64,000 nucleotides of DNA from JAENVU01 sp963765075. GTDB taxonomy: Bacteria; Actinomycetota; Acidimicrobiia; IMCC26256; JAENVU01. Where the stretch lies: assembly GCA_963765075.1 (NCBI GenBank), contig CAVXVA010000008.1:1-64000 (forward strand), read 5' to 3'. Both the position numbers and the translations under genes were made by a program. Below, in pieces: positions 9,449-17,497 of this stretch. The notes beneath the pieces are model-generated. The model was not told the origin of the DNA. It did no database searches and was given only the letters and a program-made list of their open reading frames with translations. The stretch's first letter is position 1. Each line of letters starts with the position of its first letter.

Positions 9449-9774
9449 TCATGGCACCAGTTGGATCCAGGTGGCTCGGGCAACCGCACAGAGGTCCCCG
9501 CTGGGCGCGAAGAGCGCGCTGGCCGAGAACAGTTTCCGCCCCTCGCGCGCGAGCTGCCAGCTCATGATCACGTGGGGGTCGCTCGCTCGCGGGAGTTCGT
9601 CGATGCGGACCGCGAAGCGGCCGAGGACGAACGGCGCCGGATGGTGGGTGTCGAGGTAGATCGGTGCGCAACTCGGACAACGGCGCTCGCGGCACTGGCG
9701 ACGATTTGGTCGCCGTCGAGCAGGCGCGCACCGGACTCGTCGGTGTCGATGCGCAGTGGCCGGGTCCGGGCGCG
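9449..9774 (-). pseudogene. Remnant of a thioesterase-like (hotdog) protein
   Basis: Two frames on the minus strand carry protein-like sequence that joins into the end of a thioesterase-superfamily protein. One frame (about 9774-9680) reads RLLDGDQIVASAASA; the other, ending at the TCA complement at 9449, reads HHPAPFVLGRFAVRI, DPHVIMSWQLAREGRKLFSA and ARATWIQL. The second resembles the C-terminal half of TesB-like acyl-CoA thioesterases. The 5' half is absent because the terminator hairpin of the fasciclin gene lies directly upstream. A frameshift near 9680 plus the missing N-terminus suggest a decayed fragment; identification is tentative. Confidence 0.4.
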
Positions 9775-9811
9775 AGTGTGCCCGCCGCGCGGGGGACGCG
9801 GCGGGCACACT
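9775..9811 (-). terminator. Hairpin terminator of the fasciclin gene
   Basis: A perfect 15-bp inverted repeat (AGTGTGCCCGCCGCG, 9775-9789, and its complement, 9797-9811) around a 7-base loop lies 17 bases past the fasciclin stop codon. No U-tract follows, as is common for actinobacterial terminators. Confidence 0.75.
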
Positions 9812-9827
9812 CGGTCGGGGTCGGGGA

Positions 9828-10403
9828 TCAGGTGGTCGGCGGGAGGAGCACCGCGTCGATGACGTGGATCACTCCGTTCGATGCCTCGATGTCGGTCTTG
9901 ACGACCTTGGCCTTGCCACCCTGGCCGTCGGTGATGATGACTTCACCGTTCTCGACCGAGATGGTGAAGTCGGCGCCATTGACCGTCGTGACGGGGCCGG
10001 GCTGCACGTCGGCCGCCAGGACCTTCGCGGCGACCACGTGGTAGGTGAGGATGTCGGCGAGCTTCTGCTTGTTCTCAGGGAGGAGCAGCGACTCGACGGT
10101 ACCCGCCGGCAGCTTGGCGAACGCATCGTTGGTCGGTGCGAACACCGTGTAGGGGCCTTCGCCGGAGAGGGTCTCGGCGAGTCCGGCGGCCTTCACCGCG
10201 GCGACCAGCGTCGAGAAGTCGGGGTTCCCCGCGGCGATCTCCACGATCGTCTCGGCAGGAGCGGCCGGCGCCGTCGTGCTGGTCGTTTTGTCAGTCTTGT
10301 CGGCCTTGTCGCTGCTGGTGCTCGACGAACACGCGCCGAGGGCGAGCGCGGCAACGGTGACCAGCGCCACCGGGACGATTGTGCGGAGCTTGATCGATCG
10401 CAT
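9828..10403 (-). CDS. Fasciclin (FAS1) domain lipoprotein
   Basis: 191 residues starting at ATG 10403. A lipoprotein signal peptide ends in LALGAC with Cys25 as the lipidation site, followed by a Ser/Thr/Lys linker and a single FAS1 domain (about 55-190) with the H1-like YTVFAPTNDAFAKLP and H2-like GVIHVIDAVLLPP motifs. It should be a surface-anchored adhesion-type protein. The longer open frame to 10817 is antisense to the sigma gene. It is divergent from an ECF sigma factor; in M. tuberculosis the fasciclin lipoprotein genes mpt70/mpt83 are controlled by the ECF factor SigK, so regulation by the neighbouring sigma factor is plausible. Confidence 0.92.
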   Translation of the reverse strand: MRSIKLRTIVPVALVTVAALALGACSSSTSSDKADKTDKTTSTTAPAAPAETIVEIAAGNPDFSTLVAAVKAAGLAETLSGEGPYTVFAPTNDAFAKLPAGTVESLLLPENKQKLADILTYHVVAAKVLAADVQPGPVTTVNGADFTISVENGEVIITDGQGGKAKVVKTDIEASNGVIHVIDAVLLPPTT

Positions 10404-10562
10404 TGGGGGTTCTCTTTCTGGTGTTGGGTTGGTTGAAGGGTCTCCGGAGCCGTGATCCCAACTGGATGACCAATGCCCGGATTTTCTTTCGACTCGGGCT
10501 GCGGGTTCGGCGACGGCCTCGCGATCTAGCGTTGCGGGAACAGGTCGGGATCGGGTGAATCG
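10404..10562. promoter_or_regulatory. Divergent promoter region between fasciclin and ECF sigma genes
   Basis: 159 bp between two divergent starts. Reading towards the fasciclin gene, TCATCC (complement of 10464-10469) is followed 16 bases later by CCGGAG (complement of 10442-10447). This loosely resembles the mycobacterial SigK consensus CCATCC-N16/17-CCGAAT. The match is partial, so this is a suggestion only. Towards the sigma gene a GGGAAC occurs at about 10537-10542 without a clear -10 partner. Confidence 0.35.
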
Positions 10563-11135
10563 GTGGGACAGACGAATCTTGCGGAGGCGGACGAGCGCGA
10601 GCTCGTGGCCGCGATCTCGGACGGAGACGATTCGGCGATGGCTGAAGCCGTTCGTCGCCATCGCGCGCCGGTCGTCGCGTTCGCGCGCCGTCTGGTCGGT
10701 GACGATGCGCGGGCGGAAGAGATCTCCCAGGATGTCTTCGTGCGGCTCTGGGAACGGTCGGACCGTTTCGACGACCAGCGAGGCTCGTTGCGCAGCTTTC
10801 TCTTGGCGGTGACGCACGGTCGATCGATCGATGTCGTGCGCTCGGATCAGTCACGGCGCATGCGCGAGTTGCGCGATTCTTCAGAACCGCCGGCGCCGCC
10901 GGCCGGTCCGGAATCGGCGGCGGTTGCCGGCAGCGTCGCGTCGGGTATCCGGCTCGCCTTGGCGCAGCTTCCCGAGGCGGAACGCCGCGCCGTCGAACTG
11001 GCCTACCTGGGCGGTCACAGCTACCGAAAGGTCGCGACGATGCTCGACGAGCCCGAGGGCACGGTCAAGAGTCGTATCCGCAGCGGCCTGGCCACGTTGC
11101 GCGGCCTGCTCGCCGAGCAGGACCTCGAACCGTAG
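10563..11135 (+). CDS. ECF-type RNA polymerase sigma factor
   Basis: 190 residues from GTG 10563. Sigma region 2 (about 20-90; VVAFARRLVGDDARAEEISQDVF, VTHGRSIDVVRSD) and region 4 (about 125-185; LPEAERRAVELAYLGGHSY, then EGTVKSRIRSGLATL, the helix-turn-helix that reads the -35 element) are linked by a Pro-rich spacer. The layout resembles SigK-like ECF factors. No anti-sigma gene follows: the next gene is convergent and encodes a cobalamin-binding protein. It probably controls the divergent fasciclin gene and perhaps the flavin/B12 genes next door. Confidence 0.93.
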   Translation: MGQTNLAEADERELVAAISDGDDSAMAEAVRRHRAPVVAFARRLVGDDARAEEISQDVFVRLWERSDRFDDQRGSLRSFLLAVTHGRSIDVVRSDQSRRMRELRDSSEPPAPPAGPESAAVAGSVASGIRLALAQLPEAERRAVELAYLGGHSYRKVATMLDEPEGTVKSRIRSGLATLRGLLAEQDLEP

Positions 11136-11142
11136 GCGCGGT

Positions 11143-12123
11143 TCAGCCGAGCGCGCGCCGTAGGGAGGTTGCGCCATCGTGGAGTGACGGCTCCATGGCG
11201 TCGGCGAGCGCGTGCAGGGCGGCATCGATATCGGCGCGCACGAAGCCATGTGCGGGCCCGGTGACGCGCAGCCAGTCGATCTGATCGTCGATGATGCCGG
11301 GCTCCTGCACGGTCAATGCGCTCTCGATGGCCTGCAGCACCCGTTGGAGTTCTTCGGTGAACGCCATTCCCGGGACCGGCCCGACCGGGTGCGCCTGCAC
11401 CGCGTCGGCGACGATCAGTGGCCCGAGGGTCGAGATCGTCGTCCAATCACGTGGCGGCTCCGGTGCGGTTCCGAACGGGTCCGGGACCGAAACCTCCCAG
11501 CGCTTCAGGATCGTGATTGCGTCTCGTGGCATCGTGGCCCAACCGTCGCACCCGAGTGCGCGGGCCCGAGTCTCGGTGGTCAGGGCACTGCCGCCTCCCA
11601 GCACCGGGACGCCGACCGCGTGCGCGGCGGCGACTGATCGGGCGACACCGGCGAGCGCCGTCGGGATCGAGCAGCTCAGCACGAGCGCCAGTGGGTCCTG
11701 CATCTCGAGGAACTCGGCGAGGTCGTCGGCGGGGACTGATGCACCGAGGAACATCACTCGGTAGCCCTCCAGGGTCAGCGCGCTGGCCACCACCCGTGCG
11801 CCGAGCGCGTGCGAGTCGTGCTCGGCACTGGCGACGACGATGCCAGGGCCGCGCGGACTCTCCGCGACGGTGCCGAGTCGAAGGAGCAACTCCTCGACCG
11901 CGGCACTGGCGGCGTGCTCGTGCGCGATGCCGAGGTCACCGACGGCCCAGCGCCGGCCGAGCTCGACCTGGACCGGCCCGAGGATCTCCACGGCGATGTC
12001 GTCGAAGGGCACACCGCTGCCGAGCAGCCCGAGGGTGATGCGATGGGCCAGGGCGACGTCGCCGCTCACCAACGCGGTCAGCATCGCGAGCCGTTCGTCG
12101 CCATGGTCGTGGTTGGTTGTCAT
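11143..12123 (-). CDS. Cobalamin-binding protein with CarH-type photoreceptor signature, no DNA-binding domain
   Basis: 326 residues. Start ATG 12123 overlaps the upstream oxidoreductase stop (ATGA), implying translational coupling. A helical B12-binding cap (about 10-90) carries W59 followed by nine residues and E69-H70, exactly the Wx9EH motif that characterises light-sensing CarH proteins. The Rossmann-like B12 domain (about 95-210) has DSHALG (103-108), the DxHxxG motif whose His105 would ligate cobalt. The MerR DNA-binding domain that CarH has at its N-terminus is absent, and a 110-residue C-terminal extension of unknown type follows. With an ECF sigma factor next door and no anti-sigma factor, it could sense light through adenosylcobalamin; that role is inference. 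Confidence 0.85.
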   Translation of the reverse strand: MTTNHDHGDERLAMLTALVSGDVALAHRITLGLLGSGVPFDDIAVEILGPVQVELGRRWAVGDLGIAHEHAASAAVEELLLRLGTVAESPRGPGIVVASAEHDSHALGARVVASALTLEGYRVMFLGASVPADDLAEFLEMQDPLALVLSCSIPTALAGVARSVAAAHAVGVPVLGGGSALTTETRARALGCDGWATMPRDAITILKRWEVSVPDPFGTAPEPPRDWTTISTLGPLIVADAVQAHPVGPVPGMAFTEELQRVLQAIESALTVQEPGIIDDQIDWLRVTGPAHGFVRADIDAALHALADAMEPSLHDGATSLRRALG

Positions 12124-13394
12124 TTCGGACCTCGCATCCCCGAAATCGGTTGTGGCCGACCGTGCAGGGTATCGATGACGGCACGGGCGGTGCGCTCCCC
12201 GCTGAACATCGCCCCTTGGATCGAAGCGGTGTCGCGATGGTCGCCGCAGACGAAGAGACCGTCGCCGAGGGCAACGGGTTGCATGGGCGACAGCGGGGGC
12301 GTCTGCGATGGCTGCCCGTGTCGGATGAGATCGGTGCGCAGATGCTGCCAGTCGTCGGTCTGGCTGCTGAACCAACGAGCAAGCTGTTCGTGCACCCGAC
12401 CGATCAGGTTGGGGTCGAACGCGGCGGGGCCGGGGACGGCCGCGGCGATCAGTGCGCGATCCCGCGGCGCGTAGCTCGGCGCGACCGAACTGACGACGGC
12501 GAGGTTCTTGACCGGCCCGCTCTCGTCGCCGTCGAGTACGAGGACCGGATCCGACACCGGGCTGCTCGGTGCGGAGAACCAACAGCACGCGACCGGTCGG
12601 CTTCCGGGGTCGGGCACGCTCGCGCCGAGCAAGCGGTGGGCGGCGGGGCCCTCGGTGGCAATGACGACTGCTCGGGCGGGGACCTCCTCGCCCGAGTCCA
12701 GCACCACACCGGTATCCCGTATCCGGGCGACTGGACTCTCGAGCCGGATGGTGTGGTCGGGGAGGGTGGCGGCGAGCTGGTGGGGAATCGCGCCGATGCC
12801 GTTCCGAGGCAATCCGGTCGATCCGATCGCCAACATCTTCAGGATCGTCTCGAACCGCCGACCGGACACCTCGAGGTCGGGATCGAGCTGAATACCCGCG
12901 AACAAGGGCTGCCAGAACGATCGAATCATTCGGTCGGAGAACCCGGCGGCCGTGAGGCGCTCCCTCGTCGAGGAGTCGGGCCTGCGGAGCAGCTCCGGCA
13001 CCGAATGGCGCCGAACGTCGACGACGAGTCGGAGGAGCCGGATCTTGTCGGCGATCGAACCGATCGGCGCAGCCACCGTCCCGGGGAGTGAGCGCGGCCG
13101 GCGGAGCGGATCGCTCACCCGATGAAATCCGCCTCGGACTCGGATCAGGGCTCCGGGTTCGAACGTACCGAGTTCGAGCGCGTCGAGGTCGAGCCGCTGC
13201 TGGACCTGCGGGTACGCCGTGAGCAAGATCTGAAAGCCTCGGTCGAGTTGATATCCGTCGACGCGATCAGTGCGGACTCTCCCGCCGATGCCATCGGAGG
13301 CTTCGAGGATCTGACACGTCATCCCGGCCCGAGCGAGGTCCTGCGCGCAGGTGAGTCCGGCCAGGCCCGCACCGACAATCACGACGTCCATCAC
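12120..13394 (-). CDS. FAD-dependent amine-oxidase-like oxidoreductase
   Basis: 424 residues. The dinucleotide-binding motif VIVGAGLAGLTCA (5-17) and the downstream ILEASDGIGGRVRTD show an FAD enzyme of the amine oxidase/phytoene desaturase/protoporphyrinogen oxidase superfamily. The C-terminal FAD motif is LFVCGDHRDTASIQGAM. The substrate cannot be told from sequence. GTG 13394 is followed directly by an ATG at 13391, so either may start. It is coupled to the cobalamin-binding gene; flavin amine oxidase-like genes sit beside ECF/B12 light or singlet-oxygen regulators in other bacteria, which guides the suggested role in photo-oxidative stress. Confidence 0.88.
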   Translation of the reverse strand: MMDVVIVGAGLAGLTCAQDLARAGMTCQILEASDGIGGRVRTDRVDGYQLDRGFQILLTAYPQVQQRLDLDALELGTFEPGALIRVRGGFHRVSDPLRRPRSLPGTVAAPIGSIADKIRLLRLVVDVRRHSVPELLRRPDSSTRERLTAAGFSDRMIRSFWQPLFAGIQLDPDLEVSGRRFETILKMLAIGSTGLPRNGIGAIPHQLAATLPDHTIRLESPVARIRDTGVVLDSGEEVPARAVVIATEGPAAHRLLGASVPDPGSRPVACCWFSAPSSPVSDPVLVLDGDESGPVKNLAVVSSVAPSYAPRDRALIAAAVPGPAAFDPNLIGRVHEQLARWFSSQTDDWQHLRTDLIRHGQPSQTPPLSPMQPVALGDGLFVCGDHRDTASIQGAMFSGERTARAVIDTLHGRPQPISGMRGPK

Positions 13395-13447
13395 GGTTCA
13401 GCGACCGCTGTCGTGGTCGCACGCGGAGAACGCGAGGGTCAGGACGC

Positions 13448-13945
13448 TCACCATCCGTAGGTACCCGGATCACCCTTGAAGGGTCCGACGATGCGACTCG
13501 TGATCCAGCCGCCGTAGAAGCTTCCGGGTTGGGGAGTAACCACCTCGTCGTCGACGAAGCATGCGTCCATGGGTGCGGGATAGAACGCGATGGCACCGGC
13601 GATGTCGCCGAAGCCCGGAGACGGCGTCGGGAAGGCCCACGCGGCACCCGGAACCTCGCGCCCGGCCGCGCGCACGGTGAAGAATCGGGCCCGGCCCTTC
13701 CACTCGCAAGAACTCGTTTGCTCGCCGGCCACCAAGGCGTCGGACCGCACATCGCCCCGCGGGAAGTAGTACACCGGCGGATGACTGGTCTCCAGGACCC
13801 GGTACCCCGATGTGGTCTCGGCGACCGTGACCCCGTTGAGCACCACGCGGAGCCGCTCCCGGACCGCTTCCAGACGCGGTGGCCGTGGATAGTCCCAGAC
13901 CGATTCCTGGCCGGGACCGGGTTCGATGCGACGGGGCCGGGTCAC
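13448..13945 (-). CDS. DUF427 domain-containing protein
   Basis: 165 residues from GTG 13945, which overlaps the upstream SDR stop by four bases. The conserved DUF427 blocks are visible: SVWDYPRPP, VVLNGVTVAET, ETSHPPVYYFPRGDV, CEWKGRARFFTV and AIAFYPAPMDACFVDDE. It is a small beta-rich family of unknown biochemical function that often accompanies stress-related oxidoreductases. The longer open frame to 14419 is shadow coding over the SDR gene. Confidence 0.9.
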   Translation of the reverse strand: MTRPRRIEPGPGQESVWDYPRPPRLEAVRERLRVVLNGVTVAETTSGYRVLETSHPPVYYFPRGDVRSDALVAGEQTSSCEWKGRARFFTVRAAGREVPGAAWAFPTPSPGFGDIAGAIAFYPAPMDACFVDDEVVTPQPGSFYGGWITSRIVGPFKGDPGTYGW

Positions 13946-15003
13946 GGTTGGCGGGCCGGGTTTGCCGGTGCGGTCGTGGCGCCCGAACGATCGACGCACC
14001 AGTCCCAGAGTCGGGACCGCTCTTCTCGGGTGTCGGATCGGCGGGTCTTCGCGGTGCGGTGGAGTGCCCGCGGCCGGCGGTCGAGCCAGAACTCGCCCGT
14101 CGTGGCGAGGGGCGGACCGTCGTCGGCGGCGAGCCAGACCAGGGTGTCGGCACCTTCGTCCGGAGTCCGCAGCAGGGGTCCGACGATGCGCCGGAACGTC
14201 GGCAACGAACGCGCGACCCCCGGGGTGTCGGCCCAGCCGGGATGCATCGCGTGGACCGTGATGCCATCCGGAGCCAGCGCGTCCGACCAGAGTTGGGACA
14301 GCGTCACCTGGGCCCGCTTCGCGCGTGCGTATGCGGTCGTGCCGTCGTATCCGGCTTCGACCATTTCGAGGTCCGACACGCAGAGCGGCTGCGAGTACAT
14401 GCCGCCAGACGCAACCCACACCACTCGCGCCGCGGGAGCCGCGCGGAGCGCCGGCAGCAGCAAGGTCGTGAGGAGAAACGGTCCGACGACCTGGCTCGCG
14501 GCGGTCGCCTCGATACCTTGGGCCGTCTGCACGTACTCGTGATCGAGCGCCCCGGCGTTGTGCATCAAGACGTCGAGGTGCGGATGGCGGGCCATGAGAT
14601 CCTCGGCGGCGGCGCGGACCGACTCGAGGTCACCGGTGTCGGCGATCACGATGTCGATGGTGGCCCCCGGAAGCTCGGCGCACAGTTCCGCGCGTACGGC
14701 GGCTGCCTTCGACGGATTCCGGGCGATCATCACGACGGTGGCACCGGCACCGGCGAGCGCTCCGGCGGCGGCCCGGCCCAGACCCGAGGTCGCGCCGGTG
14801 ATGGCCACCACGCGGCCCGTGAGGTCGTACTGGCCGAGCGGAACCCAATGATCGAGGCGGGACCGCACGAGATAGCCGATGCGGGTGAAGCTCGGTACGA
14901 CCGCCAGCTCGAGCGCTTGATCGGTCAGGCGGGCGAGCGTGCTCGATCTCGGATCGGTCCACGACAGACATACGGAACCGATGGCTCCGGCGGATGACGC
15001 CAC
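13942..15003 (-). CDS. Short-chain dehydrogenase/reductase family protein
   Basis: The Rossmann motif ITGATSGLGRA, NAG in LMHNAGALD, catalytic Ser in VASGGMY and YxxxK in YARAKRAQ identify an SDR oxidoreductase. A 35-residue leader (LELAVVPSFTRIGYLVRSRL) precedes the domain, as in DHRS12-like SDRs. The start is uncertain: GTG 15003 lies 17 bases after the upstream gene without a good ribosome site; GTG 14868 would remove part of the leader; an ATG at 14971 is in another frame and would need a one-base correction. A basic C-terminal tail extends past the catalytic domain. Confidence 0.82.
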   Translation of the reverse strand: MASSAGAIGSVCLSWTDPRSSTLARLTDQALELAVVPSFTRIGYLVRSRLDHWVPLGQYDLTGRVVAITGATSGLGRAAAGALAGAGATVVMIARNPSKAAAVRAELCAELPGATIDIVIADTGDLESVRAAAEDLMARHPHLDVLMHNAGALDHEYVQTAQGIEATAASQVVGPFLLTTLLLPALRAAPAARVVWVASGGMYSQPLCVSDLEMVEAGYDGTTAYARAKRAQVTLSQLWSDALAPDGITVHAMHPGWADTPGVARSLPTFRRIVGPLLRTPDEGADTLVWLAADDGPPLATTGEFWLDRRPRALHRTAKTRRSDTREERSRLWDWCVDRSGATTAPANPARQP

Positions 15004-15020
15004 GGCTGAGTTCGGGGTGA

Positions 15021-15518
15021 TCAGCGCGCCGACCACACGCCGGAGGCGCTCACCGAGATGGTGCCGGCGGTGCCGAGGATGCGACCGGAGAAGGTCGAGA
15101 TGTCGGCGGTGGTGGAGGAACCGTTCAGCCCGATGAGCTGGAAGGAGAACGCCGCCCGAGTTCCGACGACCTGCTTGCGCCACTGCGTCGCGGTCTTGAC
15201 TCCGTCACTCCGAGTTCGGGTGACGCGCGCCCGGACGCAGTTGGTGCCGCCGGTCTTGCACGCCAGACCGTCGAGGCGGGTGACGTACGCCCAGATCGTT
15301 CCGCACCCGGAACTCCGCCGGAGTTTGACTTCCCACGGCCCGTACGTGCGGGCCGTCACCGGGTACTCGACGAGGCCGTTCTTGGAGCACCCGGTCGAGA
15401 CCGGGTTGGATCCGTCGCCGGCGACGGCGGCGGCCGGCGCGACGAGCCCGCTGAGCGCCATGGCGAAGACCATGCCACCGACCGTTGTCTGCCACACCCG
15501 TCGCATCGCGTCCCCCAT
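15021..15518 (-). CDS. Secreted DUF2690-like protein
   Basis: 165 residues with a signal peptide (VGGMVFAMALSGLVAPAAAVA) and a mature domain containing CSKNG, a WEVKLRRSSGCGTIWAYVTR block and a second Cys pair (LACKTGGTNC). This resembles DUF2690, a small secreted domain of actinobacteria with unknown role. Met5 is an alternative start. The gene lies just upstream of the SDR gene in the same orientation. Confidence 0.8.
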   Translation of the reverse strand: MGDAMRRVWQTTVGGMVFAMALSGLVAPAAAVAGDGSNPVSTGCSKNGLVEYPVTARTYGPWEVKLRRSSGCGTIWAYVTRLDGLACKTGGTNCVRARVTRTRSDGVKTATQWRKQVVGTRAAFSFQLIGLNGSSTTADISTFSGRILGTAGTISVSASGVWSAR

Positions 15519-15637
15519 ACCTCACCGCCGGAAGCGGGTGACGCTATGCCACGGTTTGGGCCGGGACAAGGCCGACTGTCCAGAAATCGACGAACCGGCA
15601 ATCTCGGCCGGGCGTTGCAGCTCCTAGCGTGGCGGGC

Positions 15638-16123
15638 ATGGTGATCGATGAACTCCTCGGATCCATCGGGCACGGGCTCTTTCAGCATGCGTGGGTGGTC
15701 GAAGACCTGGGCGCCGCCGAGGCGGCAATGCAATCGGGCCTGGGATGCGGTGCGTTCGTCGACCTTCCGCCGACCGACATCGACTACGACCTGCGGGGCG
15801 AGCCGATCCGAGCGGCGCTCGCGATCGGGTTCGCGAGATCGGGCGACGTGCAGATCGAACTCATCCAACCGGTGCGCGGCCCCGGCCTGCACGCGGAGTT
15901 TCTTGCCGCGCGCGGGACTGGGGTGCACCATTTCGGCTACCTCGTCGACGATCTCGATGCGGCGACGGGCCTCGGTGACCGTCTGGGCTTTCCGAGGCTC
16001 ATGGGTGGACAGTTCGGCCGGTTGCGGTTCGCCTACCTCGACACCTACGAAGCGATGGGCGTCTACACCGAACTGGTGGAAGATCCCGACGGCATGATGG
16101 CGAGCCTCATGCCGTGGCGGTGA
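15638..16123 (+). CDS. VOC (glyoxalase-like) family protein
   Basis: 161 residues. Paired beta-alpha-beta-beta-beta modules with FQHAWVVEDL at the start, VQIELIQPV in the middle, GVHHFGYLVDDLDAA and YTELVED at the end match the vicinal oxygen chelate fold. Candidate metal ligands are the His in QHAW, the Glu in QIELIQ, the His in HHFG and the Glu in YTELVED. The ATG at 15638 is preferred over GTG 15629. The substrate is unknown. Confidence 0.85.
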   Translation: MVIDELLGSIGHGLFQHAWVVEDLGAAEAAMQSGLGCGAFVDLPPTDIDYDLRGEPIRAALAIGFARSGDVQIELIQPVRGPGLHAEFLAARGTGVHHFGYLVDDLDAATGLGDRLGFPRLMGGQFGRLRFAYLDTYEAMGVYTELVEDPDGMMASLMPWR

Positions 16124-16204
16124 TCGGCCGCGGGCCGATGATCTCGCGCCCGGCGCTCGCGTAGGGTCTCGGCGGTCGGGTTGCGAATCGAGCAGGAGCT
16201 GATC

Positions 16205-16963
16205 GTGTCGAAGAACGTTCTCATCACCGGTGCCGGATCGGGATTCGGTCGGGGCGCGAGCGTGGCGCTTGCGGCACGCGGCCATCACGTGATCGCGACC
16301 ACCGAGACCGACGAACAGGCATCGGTGCTGGCCGCGGCGTCCCCCGAACTGACGGTGGAGAAGCTCGACATCACGACGGACGATGTCGAACGGGCGCGCG
16401 ACTGGGAGGTCGACGTGCTGATCAACAACGCCGGCGCCGGTCAGACCGGGCCCATGGCCGACGTCCCAATCGATCGTGTGCGCCACTTGTTCGAGGTCAA
16501 CGTCTTCGGGACGTTGGCGATGACCCAGGCTGTCCTGCCCGGCATGCTCGCCCGAGGTTCGGGGCGGGTCATCATCGTTTCCTCGATCGCCGGGGTGATG
16601 TCCGGTCCCGCATTCGGGCCGTATTCGATGACCAAGCACGCGCTCGAAGCGATGGGCAAGGCCATGCGGGCCGAACTCGCCGGCCAGGGTGTCGACGTCA
16701 CGTTGCTGAACCCGGGCCCCTATCTCACGGGCTTCAACGATCGGATGGCCGACTCGATGTGGGAGTGGTTCGGCGACGAGTCACTCAATGCGCCGTCCAC
16801 GCCGCTGTTCCAGATGATGCGTGAGATGGTGACGGGCGCCCAGATGGACCCGGCGGAGGTGGTGACGCGCATGGTCGAACTGACCGAAGCCGACGAGACC
16901 ACCGAGAACAACTTCGTGCCGCCGGGAATCCTGGGCGACGTCGCCGAGCAACTCGGTACCTGA
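16205..16963 (+). CDS. Short-chain dehydrogenase/reductase family oxidoreductase
   Basis: 252 residues from GTG 16205, which has a good ribosome site (AGGAG) seven bases upstream; the open frame extends to a TTG at 16181 but that would place the ribosome site inside the gene. Motifs: LITGAGSGFGRG (NAD(P) binding), NNAGAG, active-site Ser in IIVSSIAGV and YSMTK (YxxxK). A classical SDR of about 250 residues; substrate unknown. Confidence 0.9.
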   Translation: MSKNVLITGAGSGFGRGASVALAARGHHVIATTETDEQASVLAAASPELTVEKLDITTDDVERARDWEVDVLINNAGAGQTGPMADVPIDRVRHLFEVNVFGTLAMTQAVLPGMLARGSGRVIIVSSIAGVMSGPAFGPYSMTKHALEAMGKAMRAELAGQGVDVTLLNPGPYLTGFNDRMADSMWEWFGDESLNAPSTPLFQMMREMVTGAQMDPAEVVTRMVELTEADETTENNFVPPGILGDVAEQLGT

Positions 16964-17009
16964 TCCGCGCGGCTCGGCGCCCGCGACGATCGGGTGGGAT
17001 GATGCGGAG

Positions 17010-17486
17010 ATGACGGAGGAACGCTTCGAAGTTCAACGCATGATCGCAGCCGAGCCGGCGGCCATCTTTTCGGTGCTGTGCGACCCGGAAGGGCATGTGG
17101 CGATCGACAGCTCGGGCATGTTGATGTCGGCCGACGGAGCACCGGTTGCGGCGGTGGGCGACACGTTCGTGGTGCACATGGACCGTGAGTCTCTGAACGA
17201 CTTCCCGCTCGGCCTCTACGACGTCACGGTGCACATCACCACCTTCGTACCGGGTGAAGAGATCGCGTGGACGATCAAGGGGGCGATCGACCCGCCGCTG
17301 CGCCACATCTACGGGTACCGGCTCGAGGCGGTCGACGGCGGGACGCTCACGACCTCCTACTACGACTGGTCCGAGATCGATCCGGTGTGGCGAGAAGCGG
17401 GCATCTTCCCGGTCATGCCCGAGGCGGCGCTCCGAGCCACGCTCGGCATCCTGGCGCGCACGGTCACCCGCGCTGCTGCCCTGTGA
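17010..17486 (+). CDS. SRPBCC family protein
   Basis: 158 residues with the START-like pattern: FEVQRMIAAEPAAIFSVLCD at the N-terminus, a curved sheet (DVTVHITTFVPGEEIAWTIK, HIYGYRLEAVDGGTLTTSYYDW) and a long C-terminal helix ending LARTVTRAAAL. These proteins form a hydrophobic cavity for lipids or aromatic compounds. It ends 12 bases before the next gene, so the two are probably co-transcribed. Ligand unknown. Confidence 0.85.
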   Translation: MTEERFEVQRMIAAEPAAIFSVLCDPEGHVAIDSSGMLMSADGAPVAAVGDTFVVHMDRESLNDFPLGLYDVTVHITTFVPGEEIAWTIKGAIDPPLRHIYGYRLEAVDGGTLTTSYYDWSEIDPVWREAGIFPVMPEAALRATLGILARTVTRAAAL

Positions 17487-17497
17487 CGTGACGTGAC

